A stretch of DNA of 64,000 nucleotides, taken from Afipia sp. 1NLS2 (GTDB taxonomy: Bacteria > Pseudomonadota > Alphaproteobacteria > Rhizobiales > Xanthobacteraceae). The notes beneath the pieces were generated by a model, which was given only the letters and a program-made list of their open reading frames with translations, ran no database searches and was not told the DNA's origin. Shown piece by piece: positions 9,847 through 19,130 of the stretch (its first letter is position 1; each line of letters begins with the position of its first letter). The DNA lies in assembly GCF_000178995.1 (NCBI RefSeq), contig NZ_ADVZ01000002.1, positions 372,001-436,000 on the forward strand, written 5' to 3'. Both the position numbers and the translations under genes were made by a program.

Positions 9847-10494
9847 TTAGCGCACGTTGGCGAGGCGCATGTCGAGATAGGACGTGATCGATTCCATCAG
9901 CGGCTCGAGCCGGTCCTGGAAGAAGTGATTGGCGCCGGGAATGACCTGCTGGTCGATCACGATGCCCTTCTGGGTCTTGAGCTTCTCGACCAGCGTGTTG
10001 ACGTCCTTGGCAGGCGCTACGATGTCCTTGTCGCCGTGAACGATCAGGCCGGACGACGGGCAGGGCGCAAGGAAGGAGAAGTCATAGCGGTTCGGCTCAG
10101 GCGCGATCGAGATGAAGCCCTCGACTTCGGGCCGGCGCATCAGAAGCTGCATGCCGATCCATGCGCCGAATGAGAATCCGGCGACCCAGCAGGCGCGTGC
10201 TTCGGGGTTGATCGTTTGCGCCCAGTCGAGCGCCGCTGCCGCGTCGGAGAGTTCGCCGGTGCCATGGTCGAACGAGCCCTGGCTACGGCCGACGCCGCGA
10301 AAGTTGAAGCGCAGCACAGAAAAGCCACGGGCGACGAATGAATAATACACCTGATAAACGATCGGGTGATTCATGTTACCCTGAAACTGCGGATGCGGAT
10401 GCAACACCATCGCAATCGGGGCGTTCTTCTGCTTCGCGGGGTGGTAGCGTCCTTCAAGACGGCCGGCGGGGCCGGTGAAAATAACTTCAGGCAT
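9847..10494 (-). CDS. Alpha/beta hydrolase (COG2945-like)
   Basis: A 215-residue soluble alpha/beta hydrolase of unknown substrate. The nucleophile elbow is GFSFG in the centre of the protein. The probable acid is the Asp of HGDKDIVAP and the catalytic His lies in GANHFF, all in family order. HPHPQFQGNMNHP near the N-terminus is characteristic of the COG2945 subgroup, which lacks a large lid domain. It has no signal peptide, so it should be cytoplasmic. A 201-bp divergent spacer separates it from the cysteine desulfurase gene; no motif stands out there. Confidence 0.88.
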   Translation of the reverse strand: MPEVIFTGPAGRLEGRYHPAKQKNAPIAMVLHPHPQFQGNMNHPIVYQVYYSFVARGFSVLRFNFRGVGRSQGSFDHGTGELSDAAAALDWAQTINPEARACWVAGFSFGAWIGMQLLMRRPEVEGFISIAPEPNRYDFSFLAPCPSSGLIVHGDKDIVAPAKDVNTLVEKLKTQKGIVIDQQVIPGANHFFQDRLEPLMESITSYLDMRLANVR

Positions 10495-10698
10495 TGTGGT
10501 CCTTAAGAATATGCTCGTTCAACGCCGTGCCCGCCCAACCTCCGTCGCGGCCCAATGTCAGGATGCCGCCACGCCAAGGGAAGGCGCCCGAATACGAGGC
10601 CGACTTCTAACATGGGTGGCAGGTGAAAAAGCAAGCAGATTGCGCCGTATCCGCCTGTTCCGGGCTGGAAAATGACGACAAAGCAATGAGTTGATGTG

Positions 10699-11880
10699 AT
10701 GGTTGGTATGACTGGACGGCAATTGGCAAAAACTCGCGTCTATCTCGACTGGAACGCCACCGCGCCAATGCGCCCGCAGGCCAAGGCGGCGATGCTGCAA
10801 GCCATGGACCTGCAGGGAAATCCGTCCTCGATTCACGCGGAAGGCCGCGCGGCGCGGAAGATCATCGAAGATGCGCGCGCCAACATTGCCAAGGCACTCG
10901 GCGCACGCAGCGCCGATGTGGTTTTCACCTCCGGCGGAACCGAGGCCAATGCGCTTGCCCTGATGCCCGGGTTGCGCCGCGATCGCGATGTAGCGACGCG
11001 GCTTATCGTCTCCGCTATTGAACACGCGTCCGTGCGGTCTGGCGGCCGGTTCCCGGTCGAGGATATTCAAACCGCGCCGGTCACACCTGCCGGTGTGGTC
11101 GATCTTGAGAGGCTTCGGGCCTTGCTCGCGGACGGCGCGCCGGCGCTGGTTTCGGTGATGCTCGCCAATAACGAAACCGGGGCGATCCAACCGATCGCGG
11201 AGATAGCGGAACTCGTCCATGCCGCTCACGGCATTCTGCATGTCGATGCGGTTCAGGGATTTGGAAAGATTGATATTGATATCAATAAATTAGGTGCTGA
11301 CCTTCTATCGATTTCTGCACACAAGATTGGTGGCTCCAAGGGAGTCGGGGCTCTGGTCCTGACCGAGCGCGTGACAGGTTTTGAACCTTTCATCACGGCC
11401 GGCGGGCAGGAGAAGGGCCGCAGGGGCGGAACCGAGAATCTACCGGGCATTGCCGCATTCGGGGCCGCCGTGGCCGCGCATCTTGAAACCGGCGCGGCCG
11501 CCATGGCGCGGATGCAGAAGCTTCGGACGAAATTCGAGGCAGGACTACGTGCGGTAACGCCCGGACTGGTCATCTTCTCCAGCGATGTTCCCCGGGTGCC
11601 GAACACCACCTTGTTTGCCGCGCCAGGGATGAAGGCGGAAACCGCTGTGATTGCCTTCGATTTGGAAGGTATGGCGGTATCGTCCGGTTCGGCCTGTTCC
11701 TCCGGGAAAGTTCATGTCTCGCCCGTCCTGACGGCGATGGGCGTGAAGCCCGAGGTGGCGCAAGGAGCCGTGCGTTTAAGTCTGGGCTGGGACACCACAG
11801 AAGCGGAGATTCAATACCTTCTTGAGGCTTGGATATCTCTCTCAAACGTACTAGTTAAAGGGACGGATGCCGTCGCTTGA
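10699..11880 (+). CDS. Cysteine desulfurase, NifS/IscS-like (group I)
   Basis: A 393-residue PLP enzyme that removes sulfur from cysteine as a persulfide for Fe-S cluster assembly. The PLP Lys is K209 in SAHKIGGSKG. The catalytic Cys is C333 in SSGSACSSGK, the flexible-loop form of group I NifS/IscS enzymes, unlike SufS later in this cluster. The start is uncertain: GTG 10696, ATG 10699 and ATG 10708 are all in frame and none has a strong ribosome site. It precedes sufB by about 96 bp, and its stop codon overlaps the candidate Irr box. Function is near certain; whether it serves SUF or another pathway is inferred only from position. Confidence 0.93.
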   Translation: MVGMTGRQLAKTRVYLDWNATAPMRPQAKAAMLQAMDLQGNPSSIHAEGRAARKIIEDARANIAKALGARSADVVFTSGGTEANALALMPGLRRDRDVATRLIVSAIEHASVRSGGRFPVEDIQTAPVTPAGVVDLERLRALLADGAPALVSVMLANNETGAIQPIAEIAELVHAAHGILHVDAVQGFGKIDIDINKLGADLLSISAHKIGGSKGVGALVLTERVTGFEPFITAGGQEKGRRGGTENLPGIAAFGAAVAAHLETGAAAMARMQKLRTKFEAGLRAVTPGLVIFSSDVPRVPNTTLFAAPGMKAETAVIAFDLEGMAVSSGSACSSGKVHVSPVLTAMGVKPEVAQGAVRLSLGWDTTEAEIQYLLEAWISLSNVLVKGTDAVA

Positions 11881-11905
11881 ACCGTTCTAAAAAATAGACG
11901 ATAAC
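11875..11905 (+). promoter_or_regulatory. Candidate sufB promoter overlapped by an Irr/ICE-like box
   Basis: A sigma-70-like promoter reads TTGAAC at 11877-11882, a 17-nt spacer, then GATAAC at 11900-11905. Across the -35 and spacer, 11875-11891 reads GCTTGAACCGTTCTAAA. I compared this with the rhizobial iron-control element recalled as TTTAGAAC-N-GTTCTAAA: the right arm matches 8 of 8 and the left arm 5 of 8. Irr is the haem-sensing Fur-family regulator of Bradyrhizobium-type bacteria. The overlap with the -35 would suit repression when iron is low. The left arm overlaps the TGA of the preceding desulfurase gene. Regulation is inference from sequence. Confidence 0.6.
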
Positions 11906-11976
11906 AAGAACGAAACACGTCAACGACATTCATGTTGGCCCACTGCGGTCCTTGAAACCGCGAGCGGAGAAGTACA

Positions 11977-13476
<1,500 letters not shown>

Positions 13477-13478
13477 CC

Positions 13479-13751
13479 GTGAATAGGTTCTGGTTCAGAC
13501 CTAAAACGTACGGCTACGGAGTGACGCCTGTGACCTGGGAAGGCTGGGCTGTCGTCGTGGCATATGTCGCTGTGGTTCTGGCCGGAGTACTGCGCCTCAC
13601 CCATCAGGATCAAACGGGTACGACATGGCTGTTTGCGATAGCCATGATTGCCGTCGCCACGGGTGCGATGGTTTTTGTCGGTCGGCAAAAGACCGATGGA
13701 GACTGGCGCTGGCGATGGGGCAATGTGGATAAATCTGGAAAGGTAAAGTGA
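13479..13751 (+). CDS. Small two-helix membrane protein within the suf operon
   Basis: A 90-residue protein that I cannot assign to a named family. It has a short basic N-terminus (MNRFWFRPKTYGYG), a hydrophobic helix at about residues 19-40, a polar turn (THQDQTG), a second helix at about 48-67, and a Trp/Lys-rich tail (DGDWRWRWGNVDK). It has no Cys, so it should not carry a cluster itself. The start is GTG, 2 nt after the sufB stop, and its TGA overlaps the sufC ATG by one base, so translation is probably coupled. Position implies co-expression with SUF; a role at the membrane is inference only. Confidence 0.8.
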   Translation: MNRFWFRPKTYGYGVTPVTWEGWAVVVAYVAVVLAGVLRLTHQDQTGTTWLFAIAMIAVATGAMVFVGRQKTDGDWRWRWGNVDKSGKVK

Positions 13752-14509
13752 TGACCGCGTTACTGGAAGTCAAAGGCCTCAAGGTTCAAGTCGAGGACAA
13801 CGAGATCCTGCACGGGCTCGACCTCACCGTGAACGAAGGCGAGGTTCACGCGATCATGGGGCCGAACGGCTCGGGCAAATCGACTCTGTCGCATGTCATC
13901 GCGGGCAAGCCCGGTTACAACGTGACTGGCGGCGAGATTCTGTTCAAGGGCGAAAACCTGCTCGAGATGGAGCCGAATGAGCGAGCCGCCAAGGGCGTGT
14001 TCCTGGCGTTCCAGTACCCGATGGAAATTCCGGGCGTCGCCACCATGACGTTCCTGCGCACCGCACTGAACGCGCAGCGCAAGGCGCGCGGCGAGAGTGA
14101 ATTCTCGACCCCGGACTTCCTGAAGAAAGTGAAGGAAGTCGCGGCCAGGCTGAGTATTCCGCAGGACATGCTCAAGCGCGGCGTCAATGTCGGGTTCTCC
14201 GGCGGCGAAAAGAAGCGCAACGAAGTGCTGCAGATGGCGCTGTTCGAGCCGAGCCTGTGCATCCTCGATGAGATGGATTCCGGTCTTGATATCGACGCGC
14301 TACGCATCGCGGCCGACGGCGTCAATGCCCTGCGCGGAAAGAGCCGCTCGATGATCGTCATCACACACTATCAGCGGCTCCTCAACTACATCATTCCGGA
14401 TGTCGTCCATGTGATGTCGAAGGGGCGCGTCGTGAAAAGCGGCGGCAAGGATCTTGCGCTGGAGCTGGAGAAGTCCGGCTACGCGCAGTTTGAAGATAAA
14501 GCGGCGTAA
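13751..14509 (+). CDS. sufC: Fe-S cluster assembly ATPase SufC
   Basis: A 252-residue ABC-type ATPase subunit of SufBC2D that drives conformational change of the scaffold. Walker A is GPNGSGKST at residues 37-45. The ABC signature is SGGEKKRNE, a SufC-specific variant, and Walker B is CILDEMDSGLD. There are no membrane segments, as expected for this soluble ATPase. The ATG overlaps the stop of the small upstream gene, and GGAAAGG precedes it. A GTG three bases earlier (13748) is also in frame. It is followed 12 nt later by sufD. Confidence 0.98.
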   Translation: MTALLEVKGLKVQVEDNEILHGLDLTVNEGEVHAIMGPNGSGKSTLSHVIAGKPGYNVTGGEILFKGENLLEMEPNERAAKGVFLAFQYPMEIPGVATMTFLRTALNAQRKARGESEFSTPDFLKKVKEVAARLSIPQDMLKRGVNVGFSGGEKKRNEVLQMALFEPSLCILDEMDSGLDIDALRIAADGVNALRGKSRSMIVITHYQRLLNYIIPDVVHVMSKGRVVKSGGKDLALELEKSGYAQFEDKAA

Positions 14510-14521
14510 GCGGGTGTCGCG

Positions 14522-15832
14522 ATGAACGTTGCATTGATCAAATCGACAGAGCAGCCTTACGGCGAGTTGTTCGCCGAGGCGCGCGAGCGTCTGCCGGGCG
14601 ATGGCCTTGTTGCAAGCGCGCGCAAGGCGGCCTTCGATGATTTTGCTGAGCGCGGCTTGCCGCATCGGCGGATCGAGGAATGGAAGTACACCGACCTGCG
14701 CGCACTTTTGCGCACGGTTGCACCTCTTGCGCCGTCGCCTGAAAAGGCAGCGCTGGCGCTGGCTGCAAAAGCGGTTGAGGCACTCGGCATTGAGAATACG
14801 TGCCGTCTGACGCTGGTCGACGGCGTATTCGCGCCCGAATTGTCCGATCTGGCGACGCTCGAAAAGGGCGTTCGTGTGCAGACGCTGCGCGAAGCGCTGG
14901 GCGAGGGCAAGACCGATCGGTTGAAGACGAAGGTTGCCTCCGATGCGATGATCTCGCTGAACGGGGCGCTGGCAACCGATGGCGTGATCGTCACCGTGGA
15001 CAATAATGTCACCTTGAGCCGGCCGATTCACATCGCGCATGTTGCAACGGCCTCCTCAGCTTCGGTTGTGACGCGCTCGCATGTTCGGATCGGCAACAAG
15101 ACGCGCGTGACGCTGGTCGAGAGCTTTGTCGGCGCCGAGGGCGCCGCCACCTATCAGGTTCATGATCAGGTGGAAGTGTCGATCGGCGATGACGCCGAAT
15201 TGCAGCATGTGCGTCTGATGGAAGACGCGCGCGATGCCGCCAACATCACCACGGCTGCATTCCGGCTCGGCGCGCGTACCAAGCTCAATAGCTTTGGCCT
15301 TACTCAAGGTGCAGCGGTCAGCCGTTATCAGGGCTTCATCACCTTCGCGGGCGAGGGGAGCGAACTGTCCACCAACGGCGTGAATCTGCTCGGCAGCCGC
15401 CGCCATGGCGACACCACGCTGGTGGTCGATCATGCGGTGCCGAACTGCATCAGCCGTGAGGTGTTCCGCGCGGTTCTCGACGACCAGTCTCATTCGGTGT
15501 TCCAGGGCCGCATCATCGTGCGGCAGGATGCCCAGAAGACCGACGGCAAGATGATGACGCGCGCGCTTTTGCTGTCCGACGATACGGAAGCCGACAACAA
15601 GCCGGAGCTTGAGATTTTTGCGGACGACGTGGCTTGCGGCCATGGCGCGACGGCGGGTGCGATCGACGAGGAACTGTTGTTTTATCTGCGTGCACGCGGC
15701 TTGCCGGAAAAGGAAGCGCAGGGTTTGCTGATTGCGGCCTTCGTCGGCGAAGCGATTGAATCGATCGTTGATGAGGGATTGCGTGACATCGCGATTGCTA
15801 CAGCCGATCGATGGCTGGCGGCGCGGGGCTGA
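14522..15832 (+). CDS. sufD: Fe-S cluster assembly protein SufD
   Basis: A 436-residue SufB paralogue that forms the SufB-SufD heterodimer. The N-terminal helical domain (GLPHRRIEEWKYTDLRALL) and the C-terminal LRARGLPEKEAQGLLIAAFVGE helix are diagnostic. The beta-helix core contains DHAVPNCISREVFRAVLDDQ, with the conserved Cys and His near the SufB interface, and CGHGATAGAID. It starts 12 nt after sufC and stops 2 nt before the sufS ATG, consistent with one transcript. Confidence 0.97.
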   Translation: MNVALIKSTEQPYGELFAEARERLPGDGLVASARKAAFDDFAERGLPHRRIEEWKYTDLRALLRTVAPLAPSPEKAALALAAKAVEALGIENTCRLTLVDGVFAPELSDLATLEKGVRVQTLREALGEGKTDRLKTKVASDAMISLNGALATDGVIVTVDNNVTLSRPIHIAHVATASSASVVTRSHVRIGNKTRVTLVESFVGAEGAATYQVHDQVEVSIGDDAELQHVRLMEDARDAANITTAAFRLGARTKLNSFGLTQGAAVSRYQGFITFAGEGSELSTNGVNLLGSRRHGDTTLVVDHAVPNCISREVFRAVLDDQSHSVFQGRIIVRQDAQKTDGKMMTRALLLSDDTEADNKPELEIFADDVACGHGATAGAIDEELLFYLRARGLPEKEAQGLLIAAFVGEAIESIVDEGLRDIAIATADRWLAARG

Positions 15833-15834
15833 CC

Positions 15835-17076
15835 ATGCATCCCGCAGTCACCAACGGCTCCTACGACGTCGAGAAAATTCGCGCGGATTTCCCCGCACTG
15901 GCGACGAAAGTGTATGGGAAGCCGCTGGTGTATCTCGACAACGCGGCATCGGCCCAGAAGCCGAACGCCGTGCTGGATCGGATGACGCAGGCGTATCACT
16001 CCGAATACGCCAATGTGCACCGCGGCCTGCATTACCTCGCCAACGCGGCGACGGATGCCTATGAGGGCGGCCGCGCCAAGGTCGCCGCTTTTCTCAATGC
16101 CGCGCGCAAGGAAGAAATCATCTTCACCCGCAATGCGACCGAGGCCATCAATCTTGTGGCCTCGTCCTGGGGTGAGCCGAATATCGATGTGGGCGACGAG
16201 ATTGTCCTCTCGATCATGGAGCATCACTCCAACATCGTGCCATGGCATTTTCTGCGTGCGCGCAAAGGCGCGGTGCTGAAATGGGCGCCGGTCGACGATG
16301 AGGGGAATTTCCTGATCGAGGAGTTCGAAAAGCTCCTCACCGAGAAGACTAAACTCGTCGCCATCACCCAGATGTCGAACGCACTCGGCACCGTGGTGCC
16401 GGTGAAGGATGTGGTGCGGCTCGCGCATGCGCGCGGCATTCCTGTGCTGGTCGACGGCAGTCAGGCGGCGGTGCATCTGACCATCGACGTGCGGGACATC
16501 GGTTGCGATTTTTATGTCTGCACCGGTCACAAGATTTATGGCCCGACCGGGATCGGCGCGCTGTACGCCAAATATGACCATCTGGTTGCGATGCGCCCCT
16601 TCAACGGCGGCGGCGAGATGATCCGCGAGGTCGCGCAGGACTGGGTGACCTACGGCGATCCGCCGCACAAATTCGAGGCAGGCACGCCGGCGATCGTGGA
16701 AGCGATCGGGTTCGGCGCCGCCATCGATTATGTGAATTCCATCGGCAAGGACCGCATCGCTGCCCACGAGCACGATCTGCTGGTTTACGCGACCGAGCGG
16801 CTGCGCGAGATCAACTCGCTGCGGCTGATCGGCACCGCGAAGAACAAGGGCCCGGTGATCTCGTTCGAGATGAAGGGGGCACACCCGCACGACGTCGCCA
16901 CCGTCATCGACCGGGCCGGCATCGCGGTGCGGGCAGGGACGCATTGCGTCATGCCGCTTCTGGAGCGATTCAATGTGACGGCGACCTGCCGTGCCTCATT
17001 CGGGATGTATAATACCCGCGCCGAGGTCGATCACCTGGCGCAGGCGCTCGTCAAGGCAGGAGAGCTTTTCTCATGA
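15835..17076 (+). CDS. sufS: Cysteine desulfurase SufS (group II)
   Basis: A 413-residue PLP enzyme supplying sulfur to the SUF scaffold. The PLP Lys is K233 in CTGHKIYGPTG. The catalytic Cys is C371 in RAGTHCVMPL, matching the short active-site loop of group II enzymes such as E. coli SufS. No SufE or SufU partner gene is present in the window, so the persulfide acceptor is unknown. A longer frame from 15811 overlaps sufD; ATG 15835, 2 nt after the sufD stop, gives the usual N-terminus. Its TGA overlaps the sufT ATG. Confidence 0.96.
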   Translation: MHPAVTNGSYDVEKIRADFPALATKVYGKPLVYLDNAASAQKPNAVLDRMTQAYHSEYANVHRGLHYLANAATDAYEGGRAKVAAFLNAARKEEIIFTRNATEAINLVASSWGEPNIDVGDEIVLSIMEHHSNIVPWHFLRARKGAVLKWAPVDDEGNFLIEEFEKLLTEKTKLVAITQMSNALGTVVPVKDVVRLAHARGIPVLVDGSQAAVHLTIDVRDIGCDFYVCTGHKIYGPTGIGALYAKYDHLVAMRPFNGGGEMIREVAQDWVTYGDPPHKFEAGTPAIVEAIGFGAAIDYVNSIGKDRIAAHEHDLLVYATERLREINSLRLIGTAKNKGPVISFEMKGAHPHDVATVIDRAGIAVRAGTHCVMPLLERFNVTATCRASFGMYNTRAEVDHLAQALVKAGELFS

Positions 17077-17459
17077 GCGAAGCAGATTCCGCAGAGAAGG
17101 TAGCCGAAGCAGCAAACCGGGTGGACACCACCTCGGCGCTGTCGCCTGAGGAAACCGAGCGGCTTGGCGCGGACATTGTGGCCGCGTTGAAGACCGTCTA
17201 CGATCCCGAAATTCCGGCCGATATTTACGAACTTGGCCTGATCTACAAGGTCGACATCAAGGATGGCCGGGCAGTGGATGTGCAGATGACGCTGACCACG
17301 CCGAACTGTCCTGCCGCAGGCGACCTGCCGAATTTTGTCGAAAACGCCATTGCGAGCGTGCCGGGCGTCGGCCCGGTGACCGTAAACGTGGTGTGGGAAC
17401 CGCCGTGGACGCCGGACCGGATGTCCGACGAGGCGCGTCTCGTTCTCAATATGTGGTGA
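17073..17459 (+). CDS. sufT: SUF system protein SufT (MIP18/DUF59 family)
   Basis: A 128-residue MIP18-family protein implicated in maturing Fe-S proteins after cluster assembly. The conserved core reads KTVYDPEIPADIYELGLIYKVDI, then the reactive-Cys motif TPNCPAAG and PWTPDRMSDEAR near the end. An acidic, low-complexity N-terminal extension of about 30 residues precedes the domain. ATG overlaps the sufS stop in an ATGA arrangement and AGGAGAG lies upstream, so it is translationally coupled to sufS. I use sufT for its position in the SUF operon. Confidence 0.92.
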   Translation: MSEADSAEKVAEAANRVDTTSALSPEETERLGADIVAALKTVYDPEIPADIYELGLIYKVDIKDGRAVDVQMTLTTPNCPAAGDLPNFVENAIASVPGVGPVTVNVVWEPPWTPDRMSDEARLVLNMW

Positions 17460-17535
17460 TTTGGACGAATCGCGGAATTCTGGCGTGATTTGCAAAGGTC
17501 GCGTCCGGCATTGAAATGCCGAAGGAAGTAGCCAA

Positions 17536-17943
17536 ATGACGGGTATGACTCCTAACGCTCCCACATCCGCAGCCAAGCCGGCCCGCCCGCGTCCTCAAGT
17601 GATGCGTCTGACCGAAGCTGCAGCCAACCGCGTTCGCGAGCTGTCTTCGCGCGCTGACTCCGAGATCATTGGCCTGCGCGTCGGCATCAAGAACGGCGGC
17701 TGTGCGGGGATGGAATACACCGTCGAATACGCCCACGACGTCCGACCGACCGATGAGGTGGTGGAAGACAAGGGTGTGAAGATTCTGGTCGATCCGAAAG
17801 CCGTGATGTTCCTGCTCGGCACCGAGATGGATTTCAAGGTCGACAAGATGGCGGCGCAGTTCGTCTTCAACAACCCGAACCAAACAAGCGCATGCGGCTG
17901 CGGCGAGTCCGTCCAGCTGACGCCTGCAAAGATCGACGGCTAG
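17536..17943 (+). CDS. sufA: A-type Fe-S carrier protein (SufA/IscA/HesB family)
   Basis: A 135-residue A-type carrier that receives Fe-S clusters from the scaffold and passes them to apoproteins. The three conserved cysteines are present: one in NGGCAGMEY and two in the C-terminal ACGCGESV. A Pro/Ala-rich N-terminal extension of about 25 residues precedes the HesB domain, which starts near VMRLTEAAANRVRELS. The ATG has AAGGAAG upstream. It follows sufT after a 76-nt gap and ends the SUF block; no clear terminator hairpin was seen before the convergent GGDEF gene 12 nt away. Confidence 0.94.
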   Translation: MTGMTPNAPTSAAKPARPRPQVMRLTEAAANRVRELSSRADSEIIGLRVGIKNGGCAGMEYTVEYAHDVRPTDEVVEDKGVKILVDPKAVMFLLGTEMDFKVDKMAAQFVFNNPNQTSACGCGESVQLTPAKIDG

Positions 17944-17955
17944 AGTCGTCGCTTT

Positions 17956-19023
17956 TCAAGCAACCTGAATACGAACGTTGGGCGTGAACTCGGGGTCTGC
18001 TTCGCAAATCACGCGGTTGCGGCCGTGCCGCTTGGCGGCGTAGAGGCAGGCATCAGCGCGGTCGATCAGGGCGGGGGCATCGTCACCGGATTGGAAGACC
18101 GAAACACCGGCGGAGATGGTAACACGACCGAGAATCTCTCCGGTCGACTTCTTCTTCAATTGCTTGGACATGACGGCGCGGCGGATATTGTCGGCCACGG
18201 CGAGGGCTTGGCGCATCGAGGTGTTGGGTAAGATCACGGCGAACTCCTCGCCGCCGTAACGCGCCGTGAGGTCCTGGCCTTTGATATTGGCCTTCAGCGC
18301 CAGCGCCACCAGGCGGAGTACCTGATCGCCGGTAAGGTGGCCGTAATTGTCATTGAACGATTTGAAGTGGTCGATGTCGATCATCAGGAGCGACAACGGT
18401 TCACTATTCTGCTGGGCATGTTCGACGGCTGCGTCGAGCGCGCGGTCGAAATATTTGCGGTTGCCGAGCGAGGTGAGAGGATCGGTAAGGCTTTCGGTGC
18501 GGATCGCCTCGAGGCTGTCCTGAAGGCTTGCGATCTCGAGCTTCGAAGTCGCCAGACGCGCTTCCAGGGCCTTGTTGGTGAGGTTCATCTCGCGGGTGGA
18601 CTGGACCAGCGCATGGATCACAAGGTTGATCTGCGCCTTGTCCTTGGCCTTCTGGAGTCGGGTGGTGGCACCCTCAAGATCGGTGCTGAACGAGCTCGTC
18701 ATGCCGATCGCGTCGGTGATGAGGCCCATCACATCGTCGATCTCGTTGATGACACGGGAGCCGACCTTGTCGATCCGGTCGGTCATCCGGGTTTGCGACA
18801 GATATGTATCGTGGATCTGTTCGAGGTCGGCTTCGGTCAGCTTGCCGCTGCGCAGCAGCGTTTCATTGATGACCTTGTTGAGTTCGATATTGTAGCCGGT
18901 CGCGTAGACGTACCAGATCTCGTAATTGCGGGGAATCGCACTCTGGCGCAGGGATCTGATTTGACCCAATGCGACTTCGGCGAACGCGAGGGTGCGCTCG
19001 TGTTCTTCAAGAAGACCAATCAC
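17956..19023 (-). CDS. Diguanylate cyclase (GGDEF domain), cytoplasmic
   Basis: A 355-residue protein predicted to make c-di-GMP. The C-terminal GGDEF domain carries GGEEF at residues 257-261, an active form, and DPLTSLGNRKYFD at its start. The N-terminal ~160 residues are helical, without transmembrane segments or a recognised receiver or PAS domain, followed by a coiled linker. The allosteric I-site normally reads RxxD five residues before GGEEF; here it is KGQD, so product inhibition may be weakened. It is not adjacent to the adhesin cluster 25 kb away, and a link to it is only a possibility. Confidence 0.93.
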   Translation of the reverse strand: MIGLLEEHERTLAFAEVALGQIRSLRQSAIPRNYEIWYVYATGYNIELNKVINETLLRSGKLTEADLEQIHDTYLSQTRMTDRIDKVGSRVINEIDDVMGLITDAIGMTSSFSTDLEGATTRLQKAKDKAQINLVIHALVQSTREMNLTNKALEARLATSKLEIASLQDSLEAIRTESLTDPLTSLGNRKYFDRALDAAVEHAQQNSEPLSLLMIDIDHFKSFNDNYGHLTGDQVLRLVALALKANIKGQDLTARYGGEEFAVILPNTSMRQALAVADNIRRAVMSKQLKKKSTGEILGRVTISAGVSVFQSGDDAPALIDRADACLYAAKRHGRNRVICEADPEFTPNVRIQVA

Positions 19024-19130
19024 GGTGCGTCCCCAGGCAGCCTTCTGCAGCCAGCAAAATTCTAAAATATGGCCGCACGATAGGTTACGTTCGTGAAGGA
19101 GGGGTAAACGCCTCCGGTCATATACGTACC

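Noticed and set aside
17956-19023. Possible LapD partner for the adhesin system
   Set aside because: The protein has GGDEF only, no EAL domain and no transmembrane or periplasmic region, so it cannot do what LapD does.
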